Shown in pieces: positions 16,207-23,989 of a DNA stretch of 49,730 nucleotides. The notes beneath the pieces are model-generated. The model saw only the letters and a list, made by a program, of their open reading frames with translations. It did not search any database and was not told the origin of the DNA. Numbering within the stretch: position 1 is the first letter of the stretch; the number at the start of each line of letters is the position of its first letter. Made by a program: the position numbers and the translations under genes. Location of the stretch: positions 1 to 49,730 of the IMG/VR virus record IMGVR_UViG_3300031918_000041, one strand, 5' to 3'. Origin of the DNA: a virus.

Positions 16207-16242
16207 AGAAAAGGCCCTGCCCCATCTACGGAACAGGGCCTT
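16207..16242 (-). terminator. intrinsic terminator after the major capsid gene
   Basis: On the minus strand, AAGGCCCTG and CAGGGCCTT (positions 16242-16234 and 16219-16211) form a perfect 9-bp stem with a 14-nt loop, followed by TTTTC. It lies between the capsid stop (16264) and the fibre ATG (16205), so it may limit read-through from capsid into fibre. Confidence 0.8.
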
Positions 16243-16263
16243 GAAGTTTCAAGCTACAAACGG

Positions 16264-17448
16264 TTAGTCAACCGCCTGGGTGAGGATCGCGAAACCGATC
16301 TCAGGGCGTACAGGGCGAGCTGCGGCCTGGATGTCCAAGCGGTAGTATCCCTTATTGCCGAGAGGATTGTTCACGTTGTCCTTGTTGTTGATCCACTGGA
16401 GTTCGCCGACGTAGTTGATCGGGTTGAACGCAGCCATACCGAAATTGGTCGGGCCGATCGGACGCACGCGGGCTTCCCACACGTCGTTCGGGAGGATGTA
16501 GGCCACCTCGTAAACCGCCAAGCCGCCACGAGCGACAGTCTTGTAGTCGGGATTCGGGATGCTCTTGTCACCCTTGGATGCGGCGACGTTGATCGTCGGG
16601 TAGATCTTGGTCGTGCCGTTGGCAGCGTACCGGATTGGATACAGATCCATGTTCGGCACATAACCGTTGATCGAGGTATTGATACCACGAGCGGTGAAAT
16701 TCTGGAACGCATCGCCCCAGTTGACGGTATCCCGGATCTTGGTGTCATCCTGCCAGAGGGCGCGCTTTACGCCGGGTCCGCACACGAGCGAGACGAGCGG
16801 CTGACCTTCCGAGTAACCGACTGCGTTGGCTTCCGCGCCCGCCTGCATGAGGAAGTCGTACAGGGGATTGAGGATGTTCCAAGTGAGCGGGCCGGTCGGG
16901 AGATGACCAGCGAGACCAGCGAAGGTCGCGTTGCCGTCAACAGACTGGTAGGTGGCGTCACCGGTGAGCGTGGAGATCTTGGTGCCGCAAGCCTCGATGC
17001 TCTTGATGCGGTACCAGTCAGACCAGACAACCGTGGTGTACTGCTCCAGATTTTTCTGGAGGTTGGCGACCATCTGTTCGGCCTGCCAGTCGAACTGGAG
17101 ATCGGTTAAACAGATCGAGCGGGAGGTCCAGGCGTTCGCTTCAAGATTATAATTACGGTTGATCGAACCGTCGTTGATCTGAGTCGGCGTCACGTCGCAG
17201 GAGTTGCCGGTGCCGTCGGAAAGGGCACCTACGTCATTCCAGCCACTGCCGACATCGCCCGGATAAAGGGTGGGCAGATCAGACGTGGTGGTGACGACCA
17301 TCGGAACGAGACCGTCCATCGGCGTGAACTCAGCGCGGGGAATCAGGCTGATGAAAGGATTGGTGCGCCAGATCCAGTTATAGATCGGCTCCACGAATTG
17401 ATTGACGGCCTGTTCGAAGAAATTGTTGATATTGGCTAGATCGGGCAT
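16264..17448 (-). CDS. major capsid protein
   Basis: A 394-residue protein, using the ATG at 17448 (MPDLANINNFFEQAVNQF). The longer open frame reaches 17583 but its extra residues look non-coding. Size, position after portal and scaffold, the terminator behind it and its leader with a TATAAT box all point to the major head protein. The sequence has the mixed alpha/beta composition of HK97-fold capsids and ends with a segment rich in Arg and Pro (AAARPVRPEIGFAIL). No family-specific motif was identified, so the call rests mainly on context. Confidence 0.78.
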   Translation of the reverse strand: MPDLANINNFFEQAVNQFVEPIYNWIWRTNPFISLIPRAEFTPMDGLVPMVVTTTSDLPTLYPGDVGSGWNDVGALSDGTGNSCDVTPTQINDGSINRNYNLEANAWTSRSICLTDLQFDWQAEQMVANLQKNLEQYTTVVWSDWYRIKSIEACGTKISTLTGDATYQSVDGNATFAGLAGHLPTGPLTWNILNPLYDFLMQAGAEANAVGYSEGQPLVSLVCGPGVKRALWQDDTKIRDTVNWGDAFQNFTARGINTSINGYVPNMDLYPIRYAANGTTKIYPTINVAASKGDKSIPNPDYKTVARGGLAVYEVAYILPNDVWEARVRPIGPTNFGMAAFNPINYVGELQWINNKDNVNNPLGNKGYYRLDIQAAARPVRPEIGFAILTQAVD

Positions 17449-17489
17449 GGTAGGAGAGAGTTGACTGACGTTGGTTCGATTGAACGCAT

Positions 17490-17502
17490 CGCGATAATCG
17501 CG
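17490..17502. promoter_or_regulatory. 13-bp palindrome in capsid leader
   Basis: CGCGATAATCGCG is a perfect inverted repeat around a central A, 42 bp before the capsid ATG. As RNA it would be a short stable stem; as DNA it could be a protein-binding site. Confidence 0.4.
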
Positions 17503-17553
17503 GTGTGTTGCGTTTCTGATCGAAGGCCTACGATCTACTATCCAGCCTTGTGA

Positions 17554-17559
17554 ATTATA
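17554..17559 (-). promoter_or_regulatory. -10 box of a probable capsid promoter
   Basis: The minus strand carries a perfect TATAAT about 105 bp before the capsid ATG, in the gap after the HNH gene. No good -35 hexamer is seen at 16-18 bp. The capsid may have its own promoter, with the terminator at 16207-16242 closing a short transcript. Confidence 0.45.
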
Positions 17560-17600
17560 CGAAGGGCAAGGTCCGGCCCTCATATCCTAGCCAACCTTAA

Positions 17601-18026
17601 TCACAGTTCCTCTCTCGGAGCGGTTTTATAGTCAAGGACTTTCCGAGCTTCCGAAAGTCGGTCATACCTATCCCGAATAGATTCACTCGGACCTAAAGCG
17701 TGGAGTATTGCATCCGCTATCCTAGAAAATTGCCTATAGCATAGCTTCTCGGTTTTCTTCTTACCGGGGTCCAGCTTAAAGGTGTCCATTTTCAAGGCGA
17801 TATGGACTAGTTTGTGGCAGTCCCTACACAGTACCCGCGTATGGTGAGCTTTGGTGCGCGCCCAGGATTTAGGATACCAAACGTGGTGTATGTCGTTATG
17901 GAAATCCTGTTTTAGGCATAACAGGCAGGTGCTATTCCAGTACACCAGAGAAGCCGCCCGAATGGACCGCCACTTCTCTGATTTCAGGAATTTCGATCTG
18001 TAATTTGTTCGTGTTACCAACCCCAC
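17601..18026 (-). CDS. HNH endonuclease (Cys-containing type)
   Basis: A 141-residue protein with a GTG start. It has the HNH signature with paired zinc-type cysteines: CLLC, then NDIHHVWYP, a few residues, and VLCRDCHKLVH (about residues 34-75). This is a different HNH subfamily from the three HNH-AP2 proteins. It sits between the scaffold and capsid genes, separating two genes usually adjacent, as expected for a homing insertion into the head operon. Confidence 0.88.
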   Translation of the reverse strand: MGLVTRTNYRSKFLKSEKWRSIRAASLVYWNSTCLLCLKQDFHNDIHHVWYPKSWARTKAHHTRVLCRDCHKLVHIALKMDTFKLDPGKKKTEKLCYRQFSRIADAILHALGPSESIRDRYDRLSEARKVLDYKTAPREEL

Positions 18027-18029
18027 AGA

Positions 18030-19319
18030 TCACCTCTTTGGAAATGCTTTTTGCAAGAGTGCTTTCATGTCAGGCTTGCCCGTGGGAGCGACTTCCGTTG
18101 GCGCGTTGAAGTTGCCGGGCTGCTTAAGCCCGCGGATCGCCTGAAGTTCTTTCGCCAGGGCATTGCGCTCCGCTACGACAGCAGAGTATCCCTTCTCCAG
18201 AACGGGAACGACGTGCTTAACCATCACATCGAGGTAAGCCGCTTTCGTGGCGACGGTAGCCGCGTCTTCCGGCGAGAGGCGACCGAAGGCATTCTTCTCC
18301 GCCATTGAGCGCGTCTGGGATAGCGCGGCGTTGTACTCGGCGACTTGCGCCTTCTGTTCCGCCGTGGCGTCGGCGGGCGCTTCCTTCGCGGAGATCAGAT
18401 TCTCGAAACCGAGATTGCCGTAAACTTTCTCGAAGGCTTGGGTGCGCTGCTGGGCATCCTTCGCCTCGATACCGGAGCGGAGTTCGCCCGCCTTGGCCAG
18501 CGCCGTGCGTTCATCCCCTGCGAGCTTGTAAGCGTTGCGCATCGCCACCTGGACCGTGCTCGCGTCCATGCTGTTCATATCCTTGGTCATCTCGGCCACG
18601 GCGGCGTTGAAATCTTTCTGAGACTTGCCAAGGAGTGCGGGATCGACTGCGCCCTTGTTATTGTACGCCAGCACTTCACCAGCCTCGACGAGCGCCTTGG
18701 CTTTCGGTTCCGTGTACTGACGGGTAAAGTCGGGGTGATTCTGAAGATCGAGAACAGCCAGTCGATCGAGGGCTTTCTGATGCTCGCCCTTCAGCTTCTC
18801 AACGTCGGCGATGTCGGCAGGCGTGGCCTTACGCAGGGTAGCGAGCTGGGCTTCAGCGTCCGCCAGTTTCTTCTGTGCCGTCGTGATCTCGGTCTCGGCC
18901 TTGGTCTTGAGCGCCTTCCAGCCTTTCTTGCCGGACTCGGAGATTCCCTCGGGCTCTGCGATGTCGGCGAACCGGTCTACCGGCTCAACGGCGATGGGCG
19001 GAACTTCGACCGCAACCGGTGGCGTGGCCACGGCAGCTGGCGGGGGTTCGGCGGCGACGGGCGGCGGGGTAGCGGCAGCCGGTGCGGCCACTGCCGCAGG
19101 GGGCGTGACACCCGAGGCGTAGAGGGCCTTGATCCCGTCTTTCAGGGATGAGTTGATCGGCGAGGCCAAGGGCTTAGCCTTAGAGAAATCTGGGGTAGCA
19201 GCGGACGACGCCGGGCGTGCAGTCGTGGGCGCGGGGGCCGAGATAGGGCGGTTCTGTGAGGTCGGGTTGACCGGAGTAGGGGTGCGCGTGGTTGGCGCGG
19301 CAGGAGGTACGGTAGGCAT
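18030..19319 (-). CDS. head scaffolding protein (probable)
   Basis: A 429-residue protein between portal and capsid. The N-terminal 110 residues are Pro/Ala/Thr low complexity. Residues about 130-205 are a charged helical/coiled-coil region. The C-terminus ends in a short basic segment (MKALLQKAFPKR). This disordered and helical layout with a basic capsid-contacting tail is typical of scaffolds. The call is by context and composition, not by a conserved motif. Confidence 0.7.
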   Translation of the reverse strand: MPTVPPAAPTTRTPTPVNPTSQNRPISAPAPTTARPASSAATPDFSKAKPLASPINSSLKDGIKALYASGVTPPAAVAAPAAATPPPVAAEPPPAAVATPPVAVEVPPIAVEPVDRFADIAEPEGISESGKKGWKALKTKAETEITTAQKKLADAEAQLATLRKATPADIADVEKLKGEHQKALDRLAVLDLQNHPDFTRQYTEPKAKALVEAGEVLAYNNKGAVDPALLGKSQKDFNAAVAEMTKDMNSMDASTVQVAMRNAYKLAGDERTALAKAGELRSGIEAKDAQQRTQAFEKVYGNLGFENLISAKEAPADATAEQKAQVAEYNAALSQTRSMAEKNAFGRLSPEDAATVATKAAYLDVMVKHVVPVLEKGYSAVVAERNALAKELQAIRGLKQPGNFNAPTEVAPTGKPDMKALLQKAFPKR

Positions 19320-19323
19320 AAGG

Positions 19324-19707
19324 TTACGGGGTTATGGGTTTCATGTCGGTGGGTCTCTGAAAGTCTGGGCGACCCGCATCGGGGTAACTCTCTAGGAGTT
19401 GCGCACGCTTGGGCAGCGGGGCCATGATCGGCTGTGCGAGCGCCACTTCCAAGAGTTTCCACCCTTGGAGCTGGTGCAGTCGGTTGATAGCGATCTGCGG
19501 CCCGAGAGCCGTGTCCATCCCGACAGGGAATAGTGACGGGCGCGACAAGCGCACGTTCGCCAGAACTTTCTTCCAAACACGACCTTCAAAAAAGGCGCGA
19601 AGTTCCCCCTTCTCTTCAGGCAGGAGATCCTGCATAATGTCGGGGACGAGGGGTTCGTCGTTCACGCGGGGGGCCAGTGCCGCTTTCAGCCGGGGTGTTT
19701 TAGGCAT
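19324..19707 (-). CDS. hypothetical virion-module protein
   Basis: A 127-residue protein between portal and scaffold, 3-4 bp from each. It begins MPKTPRLKAALAPRVNDEPL; the centre is helical and the C-terminus Pro-rich. It is not recognised. It may be a minor head or portal accessory. Confidence 0.7.
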   Translation of the reverse strand: MPKTPRLKAALAPRVNDEPLVPDIMQDLLPEEKGELRAFFEGRVWKKVLANVRLSRPSLFPVGMDTALGPQIAINRLHQLQGWKLLEVALAQPIMAPLPKRAQLLESYPDAGRPDFQRPTDMKPITP

Positions 19708-19710
19708 AGA

Positions 19711-21936
19711 TTAGCTTCTTCCGTTCGGCATAGGTACGTTCTGCATCGGCGGCAAGCCCAATTGCTGGAGAAGGGCGTTCTTCGGTTCGATGCCTAGGTC
19801 CTTGAAAGAGATACTGATCGACTCACTTGCGGTCTTCTGTGGCTGCTGGGGGGCCTGCTGCTGGGGCTGGCCACTTTGCGGAGCCTGTCCGCCCTGCTGT
19901 TGCTGGGCCTGCATCTTGTTGAGGATGCCGCGGGCGATGCTCTGGACCTGTCGGAAGGCGGGCGTGATCGCCTGCATCTGTTGCTTCTTGGTCTCGTCTT
20001 TGGAAAGGTACTGCATGTGCTCGCCGGTATGCTCGATACCGATAGTAAGCGCGGCCACGGCTTCCGCCGGAATGTTCTGCGTCTTCTGGAACTGCTGAAC
20101 GATTGGGATAAGCGGTTTGAGATGCTCTTGGATATGCTCGTAGTGCGCGTCCTCAGGAGCGACAGGGAGGGGCATACCTTGACCGAAGGAGTTATTCTCG
20201 ATCATGGCCTCTCGACGCTGCATAGGCTCGGAGTCCTGACCTTGCGGGAGAAGAGCTTTCTCCACGGCCTGCGAGCCGTACTTGTAGGCAATCAGACTCT
20301 CTAAGAAATAGCGACCATTGACGCCGGGCATCTGGGACAGTGCCAAGCCCTCTTGGAACTTCTGCGTCATCATCTGGGGGTTTGCCATGCCCGCATTAGC
20401 GGCACATTTCACGCGGATCGGAGTGTTGAAAATAACTTCATCGGGTACCCCGCGTGCGCGGAGGCGCTCGACGAACTTCTTGGCGTCGTCGCACTTGTTC
20501 CCCTTCGTCCGCATCCGGCGTACCTGCTCGGTGTAAATGTTGGAGCCTACTTGCGAGAGGAAGATCGCAGCTTGGGCAACTGAAAGCTGACCTTGCATAC
20601 CTGCCAGAAGTTTAGCCTGGGTTGCCGTATCGGTGCTTTCGATCTGACGCTGCTGTTCGGAGTAGAGGGAATTGTTTTCATCGCGGTTCTTGCTCAACAT
20701 CTGCGTCACTTCCATCGCTTGCTGGAGCTGGGGATACACAGCCACTTGGGTCATCCCGCTCGGGAGCATCGTCATCGGTCCGAAATTCTCCACCGGTGGG
20801 GATTCAGCCGGAAGATTCTCACCCGTGTACTGAAAAGTGAGCCCTGAAGCGATTGCCGCGCCATCGACCATGCGGCACTTCATCCGGTTCAGCAGCGAGG
20901 AGTAGAAGAAATTCTTGATGCCGAACCCTTTGATAGAATGAATCATTCCATCAGTGCCGGTGTCGTACCAAACCGCACCTAACAGATGCCGCCAATCGTC
21001 GGTGTAGGCGTCATCCTCGAAAAGAAACTCCTCCACGCCTTTATTCTGCGGGAAGACGTAACAGCCGATCTTACCGTCAAAATTTTTGACATAGAGCCAG
21101 ACACACGTAATCGGCTGAAAGGGGGTTGTGATAACGATGTCGTTATTGACGAGAAGATCCTGGAATCGTGTGTAATCGCGATAGTCGGGAAACTGCCCGC
21201 TACCTGCCTGCCCCATTTGAACGATAGCAGCCTTGATGGCGTTTTCGTTCCAACCGGCGTATTTGGCTTTACGAGTTGTTTCGGCATCACGGATGTAGCC
21301 ATAAAGTTCTGACGCCCCTACGTCGCGCACGAGAGCCATCACTTCCCACGAGTCAGGGTTCATCGCGGTGTTCTTTGGCCAGTACACACGCTGGACGTTG
21401 ACTGATTTGTAGCGGGGGTCTTCGCTATCCTGCCACTGGGCGATGCCCGGCCCGTACTCGATGAAATTCTTGGAGAGCTTGGTGTACTCAATCTGGTAGC
21501 CCTGCCAGTCTTCATGGAACTCGTCGAAGGACTCGGCGAAAGCCGCCTGCCACTTCTCGCAGTCGGTTGAGGTGGAGGCGATCTTGAAAGCAGCACGATG
21601 GGGAACATCTTCCGTGAGCTGCCAGTACGGGATGGCTACCCGATCGCGGGCGGACTGGGCATCACCGAAATTGATATTGGTCTGCCATGCGGCACCCTGA
21701 GCTTCCAGATCTTCAGGGGAGAAAGGACGCCCACCTTCCAGTTGATTGCGCGTCTGGGCAATCGTGTTCGAGCGCATCACGTTGTCCGTGATGAAGCGAT
21801 TGAAGATCGTGCGCGCACCCCCTACGTCGGCAATGCGACGATACGAGGTGACGCGATCCCAATCGTTCTGTATCGGAGTCTTGGATACCGCTACAGGCTT
21901 TTTTGGGGGTGGGGCTTTGCCTTTGTTATTAGCCAC
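19711..21936 (-). CDS. portal protein
   Basis: A 741-residue protein starting with GTG (MANNKGKAPPPKKP). The size matches large podovirus portals (P22-type about 725 residues). Supporting features are its position downstream of the terminase and before the scaffold and capsid, a helical C-terminal region (about 600-690), and a Gln-rich tail (QAQQQQGGQAPQSGQPQQQA), a common barrel extension. It shares a few bases with the small gene at 21929. Confidence 0.8.
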   Translation of the reverse strand: MANNKGKAPPPKKPVAVSKTPIQNDWDRVTSYRRIADVGGARTIFNRFITDNVMRSNTIAQTRNQLEGGRPFSPEDLEAQGAAWQTNINFGDAQSARDRVAIPYWQLTEDVPHRAAFKIASTSTDCEKWQAAFAESFDEFHEDWQGYQIEYTKLSKNFIEYGPGIAQWQDSEDPRYKSVNVQRVYWPKNTAMNPDSWEVMALVRDVGASELYGYIRDAETTRKAKYAGWNENAIKAAIVQMGQAGSGQFPDYRDYTRFQDLLVNNDIVITTPFQPITCVWLYVKNFDGKIGCYVFPQNKGVEEFLFEDDAYTDDWRHLLGAVWYDTGTDGMIHSIKGFGIKNFFYSSLLNRMKCRMVDGAAIASGLTFQYTGENLPAESPPVENFGPMTMLPSGMTQVAVYPQLQQAMEVTQMLSKNRDENNSLYSEQQRQIESTDTATQAKLLAGMQGQLSVAQAAIFLSQVGSNIYTEQVRRMRTKGNKCDDAKKFVERLRARGVPDEVIFNTPIRVKCAANAGMANPQMMTQKFQEGLALSQMPGVNGRYFLESLIAYKYGSQAVEKALLPQGQDSEPMQRREAMIENNSFGQGMPLPVAPEDAHYEHIQEHLKPLIPIVQQFQKTQNIPAEAVAALTIGIEHTGEHMQYLSKDETKKQQMQAITPAFRQVQSIARGILNKMQAQQQQGGQAPQSGQPQQQAPQQPQKTASESISISFKDLGIEPKNALLQQLGLPPMQNVPMPNGRS

Positions 21937-22081
21937 GAGGAGAGCACGTACAAATCTTCGGGGCGGTTTTCGACTTCGGACTGACGCGGGAGTTGCACAT
22001 CGGAGCGAAAGGCTTGACGCCCTTCACGAAGGTCACGGTCTTGGGCGTCGAAGTTGGACGCGCTTGATGCGGAGATTTCAT
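21929..22081 (-). CDS. small Lys/Pro/Cys-containing hypothetical protein
   Basis: A 50-residue ORF between the 22083 gene and portal. The ATG at 22081 is preferred. It contains two Cys near the C-terminus (KICTCSPRG) and one in FAPMCNSR. It is not recognised; it overlaps the portal start by 8 bp. Confidence 0.5.
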   Translation of the reverse strand: MKSPHQARPTSTPKTVTFVKGVKPFAPMCNSRVSPKSKTAPKICTCSPRG

Positions 22082-22082
22082 G

Positions 22083-22916
22083 CTATTTATAGAAGATGAC
22101 GACATCCGGCGCGGTGCCGGGGGTGCCTGTTGAAGTGGGGGTAGTGCTAGCACCGATGCCGATACCAGTCGCATGGTTAGCTAGGGCAATGTCGCCCACT
22201 GGGATGAAGGCTGCTTGAGAGGCGAGCACTGGAACCCACCAGATTACAGACGTACCAAGGACTGGAGTGCCTGCGGTGTTGTAAAATTGGACGTAGAGAG
22301 TAGCTGCGGTTTTATTGGCGATCGCGAAGCCGTACACACTGCCCGCACTGGCTTTGATGTTCAGAACGGTGAGGCCAGTGGCGAGACCGACCGAAGCCGC
22401 ATTGACTGCCGCTGATGTCGGAAGTCCAGCAGAAGCGACTTTATTCGTGGTGCCGTCAGTCGTTTGGTCAACACCAGTTTTACCGATGATTGCTGAACCG
22501 GCCACAAGAACCGGAGAAGTGGCGATGCTCACTGGAATAGCGCCTTGATCGGTCGCGATGGTGATAGATGTCGAACCCGCTTTCGTAAGCGCCCCGAGTG
22601 CTGGGGTGCGCGCAACTAGGGTTGCAAGATTCCCGCCTTCCGTCGCCGGAGACGCTGGAACCTTGGCATTCATCGCCGCCAGTGTCGTCTGTGTGGCAAA
22701 ATCCTTGGCGGCAACCGTGGCGAGGGTTGTCTGGGTTGCAAAGTCCTCCGCCGCAATCGAGGCCAGATAACCAACGAAACGCTTGGTCAAAGCGATAAGC
22801 GAGAATGCCCCAGTATCCGAGGACGCCACAGTGTCAGAGGGCAGACCGATACAATCGGCAGCGGGGGTGAAATCTGTTGCTAAGCCGTTGGCGTCCTTAA
22901 TTGCGATTTTTGACAT
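22083..22916 (-). CDS. virion-associated hypothetical protein
   Basis: A 277-residue Ala/Thr-rich protein. An internal 15-residue duplication (AAxDFATQTTLA at about 55 and 69) is followed by a beta-rich C-terminal half (about 165-277) resembling small phage decoration or fibre-type domains (YVQFYNTAGTPVLGTSVIWW). There is no signal peptide. It lies in the head operon between terminase and portal. It may be a head decoration protein. Confidence 0.65.
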   Translation of the reverse strand: MSKIAIKDANGLATDFTPAADCIGLPSDTVASSDTGAFSLIALTKRFVGYLASIAAEDFATQTTLATVAAKDFATQTTLAAMNAKVPASPATEGGNLATLVARTPALGALTKAGSTSITIATDQGAIPVSIATSPVLVAGSAIIGKTGVDQTTDGTTNKVASAGLPTSAAVNAASVGLATGLTVLNIKASAGSVYGFAIANKTAATLYVQFYNTAGTPVLGTSVIWWVPVLASQAAFIPVGDIALANHATGIGIGASTTPTSTGTPGTAPDVVIFYK

Positions 22917-22921
22917 AAAAA

Positions 22922-23140
22922 TTACTCCAGTAGGAGATTTACTAGATTAACCGATTGAGCTAGATCCATCGAAAAAGTGCCTCCGCCCTCACGTCCTACT
23001 GCGCCCGTCCCGTCCATGCCGAGGTTTAAACCTATCTGCGGGGTATAGACTGAGAAACGTCGCGGGGTAAACCGCTGCATTAATGCCCGTTGTTGCGGGG
23101 TAGCCCCTACTGACGGAGATTTGTAGGGGCGAAGTTGCAT
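22922..23140 (-). CDS. small hypothetical virion-module protein
   Basis: A 72-residue ORF from the ATG at 23140, which overlaps the stop of the preceding gene (ATGA). It begins MQLRPYKSPSVGATPQQRAL and ends with a leucine-rich tail (SVNLVNLLLE). It is not recognised. Confidence 0.6.
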   Translation of the reverse strand: MQLRPYKSPSVGATPQQRALMQRFTPRRFSVYTPQIGLNLGMDGTGAVGREGGGTFSMDLAQSVNLVNLLLE

Positions 23141-23346
23141 CAGAAGCCAAGTCCGAGCCCAAGCTTCGGAGTGGAAACCACGGGGCAATTGCACTGAAAC
23201 GCATTAGTGGTGTGGATTGGTGCGGGACCGGACATCACATCGTACTGTTGCGGGCGCATCGGAGACGCGACTTTGGGTATGACGGCTTTAGAAAGCTCAC
23301 GGCCATCGCTGGGCGTCAGCCGGGTACGTGGGTTGAGATTGGCCAT
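23140..23346 (-). CDS. small hypothetical virion-module protein
   Basis: A 68-residue ORF from the ATG at 23346 (MANLNPRTRLTPSDGREL). It has a Cys pair (CNC) and a Gly/Leu-rich end. It is coupled by ATGA to the following gene. It is not recognised. Confidence 0.6.
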   Translation of the reverse strand: MANLNPRTRLTPSDGRELSKAVIPKVASPMRPQQYDVMSGPAPIHTTNAFQCNCPVVSTPKLGLGLGF

Positions 23347-23365
23347 GACTTCGTGCCTGACAAAG

Positions 23366-23989
23366 TTATTGCTTTTTTGCAAGGATTTCTAATTGCCAGC
23401 ACCAATGAGGAAATTTTATGTTCCTCCCGGAGTTGGAAGCGATGATCGCGGCGTCAGGCAAATTGACCTTGGACACGAGATCGCAACCGCAGAACTGGCA
23501 CGAGTGAAGACCGGCTATCCTGCGGTCGTCCGGCACCGCTGAGCGGACGAGCTTACCCAAGGAACACGTAAAACACTCGTGCCCTTGGTCCACATTCGCG
23601 GCGCAATTATGACAAATGGTAGCGCGGCGTTGAGCTTCCTCTTTCGCCACGAACTCCCCCCCGCTCTTCAGCCATGTCCAAGCGGCGGTGCTGAATCCGA
23701 TAATCTTCTCCATGCTCATTACGTTACTGTCCTGCGGGGTAGGGACCCAGGGATCGTCCGGCCCTTCGGATATACATTCATTCGAGCCCAGCCGACCGCA
23801 GATCCACCGTTCGATTTCTTTCTGCACGTCGGCCTCGCTGCCGAACGGCAGGCTCTTGTGCTTACGGTGCGCGATCACTTGGCGCGTCAGTTCGCCTAGG
23901 GATCTAGCCGTGAGAATAAGGGCCGTCTCTTTTTGGAGGTACGAGAATCCGAAGGCAGGGGATTCGTTCTTAAATCTTAATAGAGCCAT
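23366..23989 (-). CDS. zinc-ribbon-type Cys-rich protein
   Basis: A 207-residue protein overlapping the end of the large terminase by 20 bp. The first half (about 1-110) is helical. The second has two Cys clusters, ICHNC and ECFTC (about 127-143), then HSCQFCGC (about 164), a probable double zinc-binding unit. Such proteins are seen beside terminase/portal genes in podoviruses, with unknown function. It could assist packaging. Confidence 0.7.
   Translation of the reverse strand: MALLRFKNESPAFGFSYLQKETALILTARSLGELTRQVIAHRKHKSLPFGSEADVQKEIERWICGRLGSNECISEGPDDPWVPTPQDSNVMSMEKIIGFSTAAWTWLKSGGEFVAKEEAQRRATICHNCAANVDQGHECFTCSLGKLVRSAVPDDRRIAGLHSCQFCGCDLVSKVNLPDAAIIASNSGRNIKFPHWCWQLEILAKKQ

Noticed and set aside
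16102-17109. 335-residue plus-strand ORF opposite the capsid gene
   Set aside because: Complement of the capsid gene; no recognised domain and no leader.
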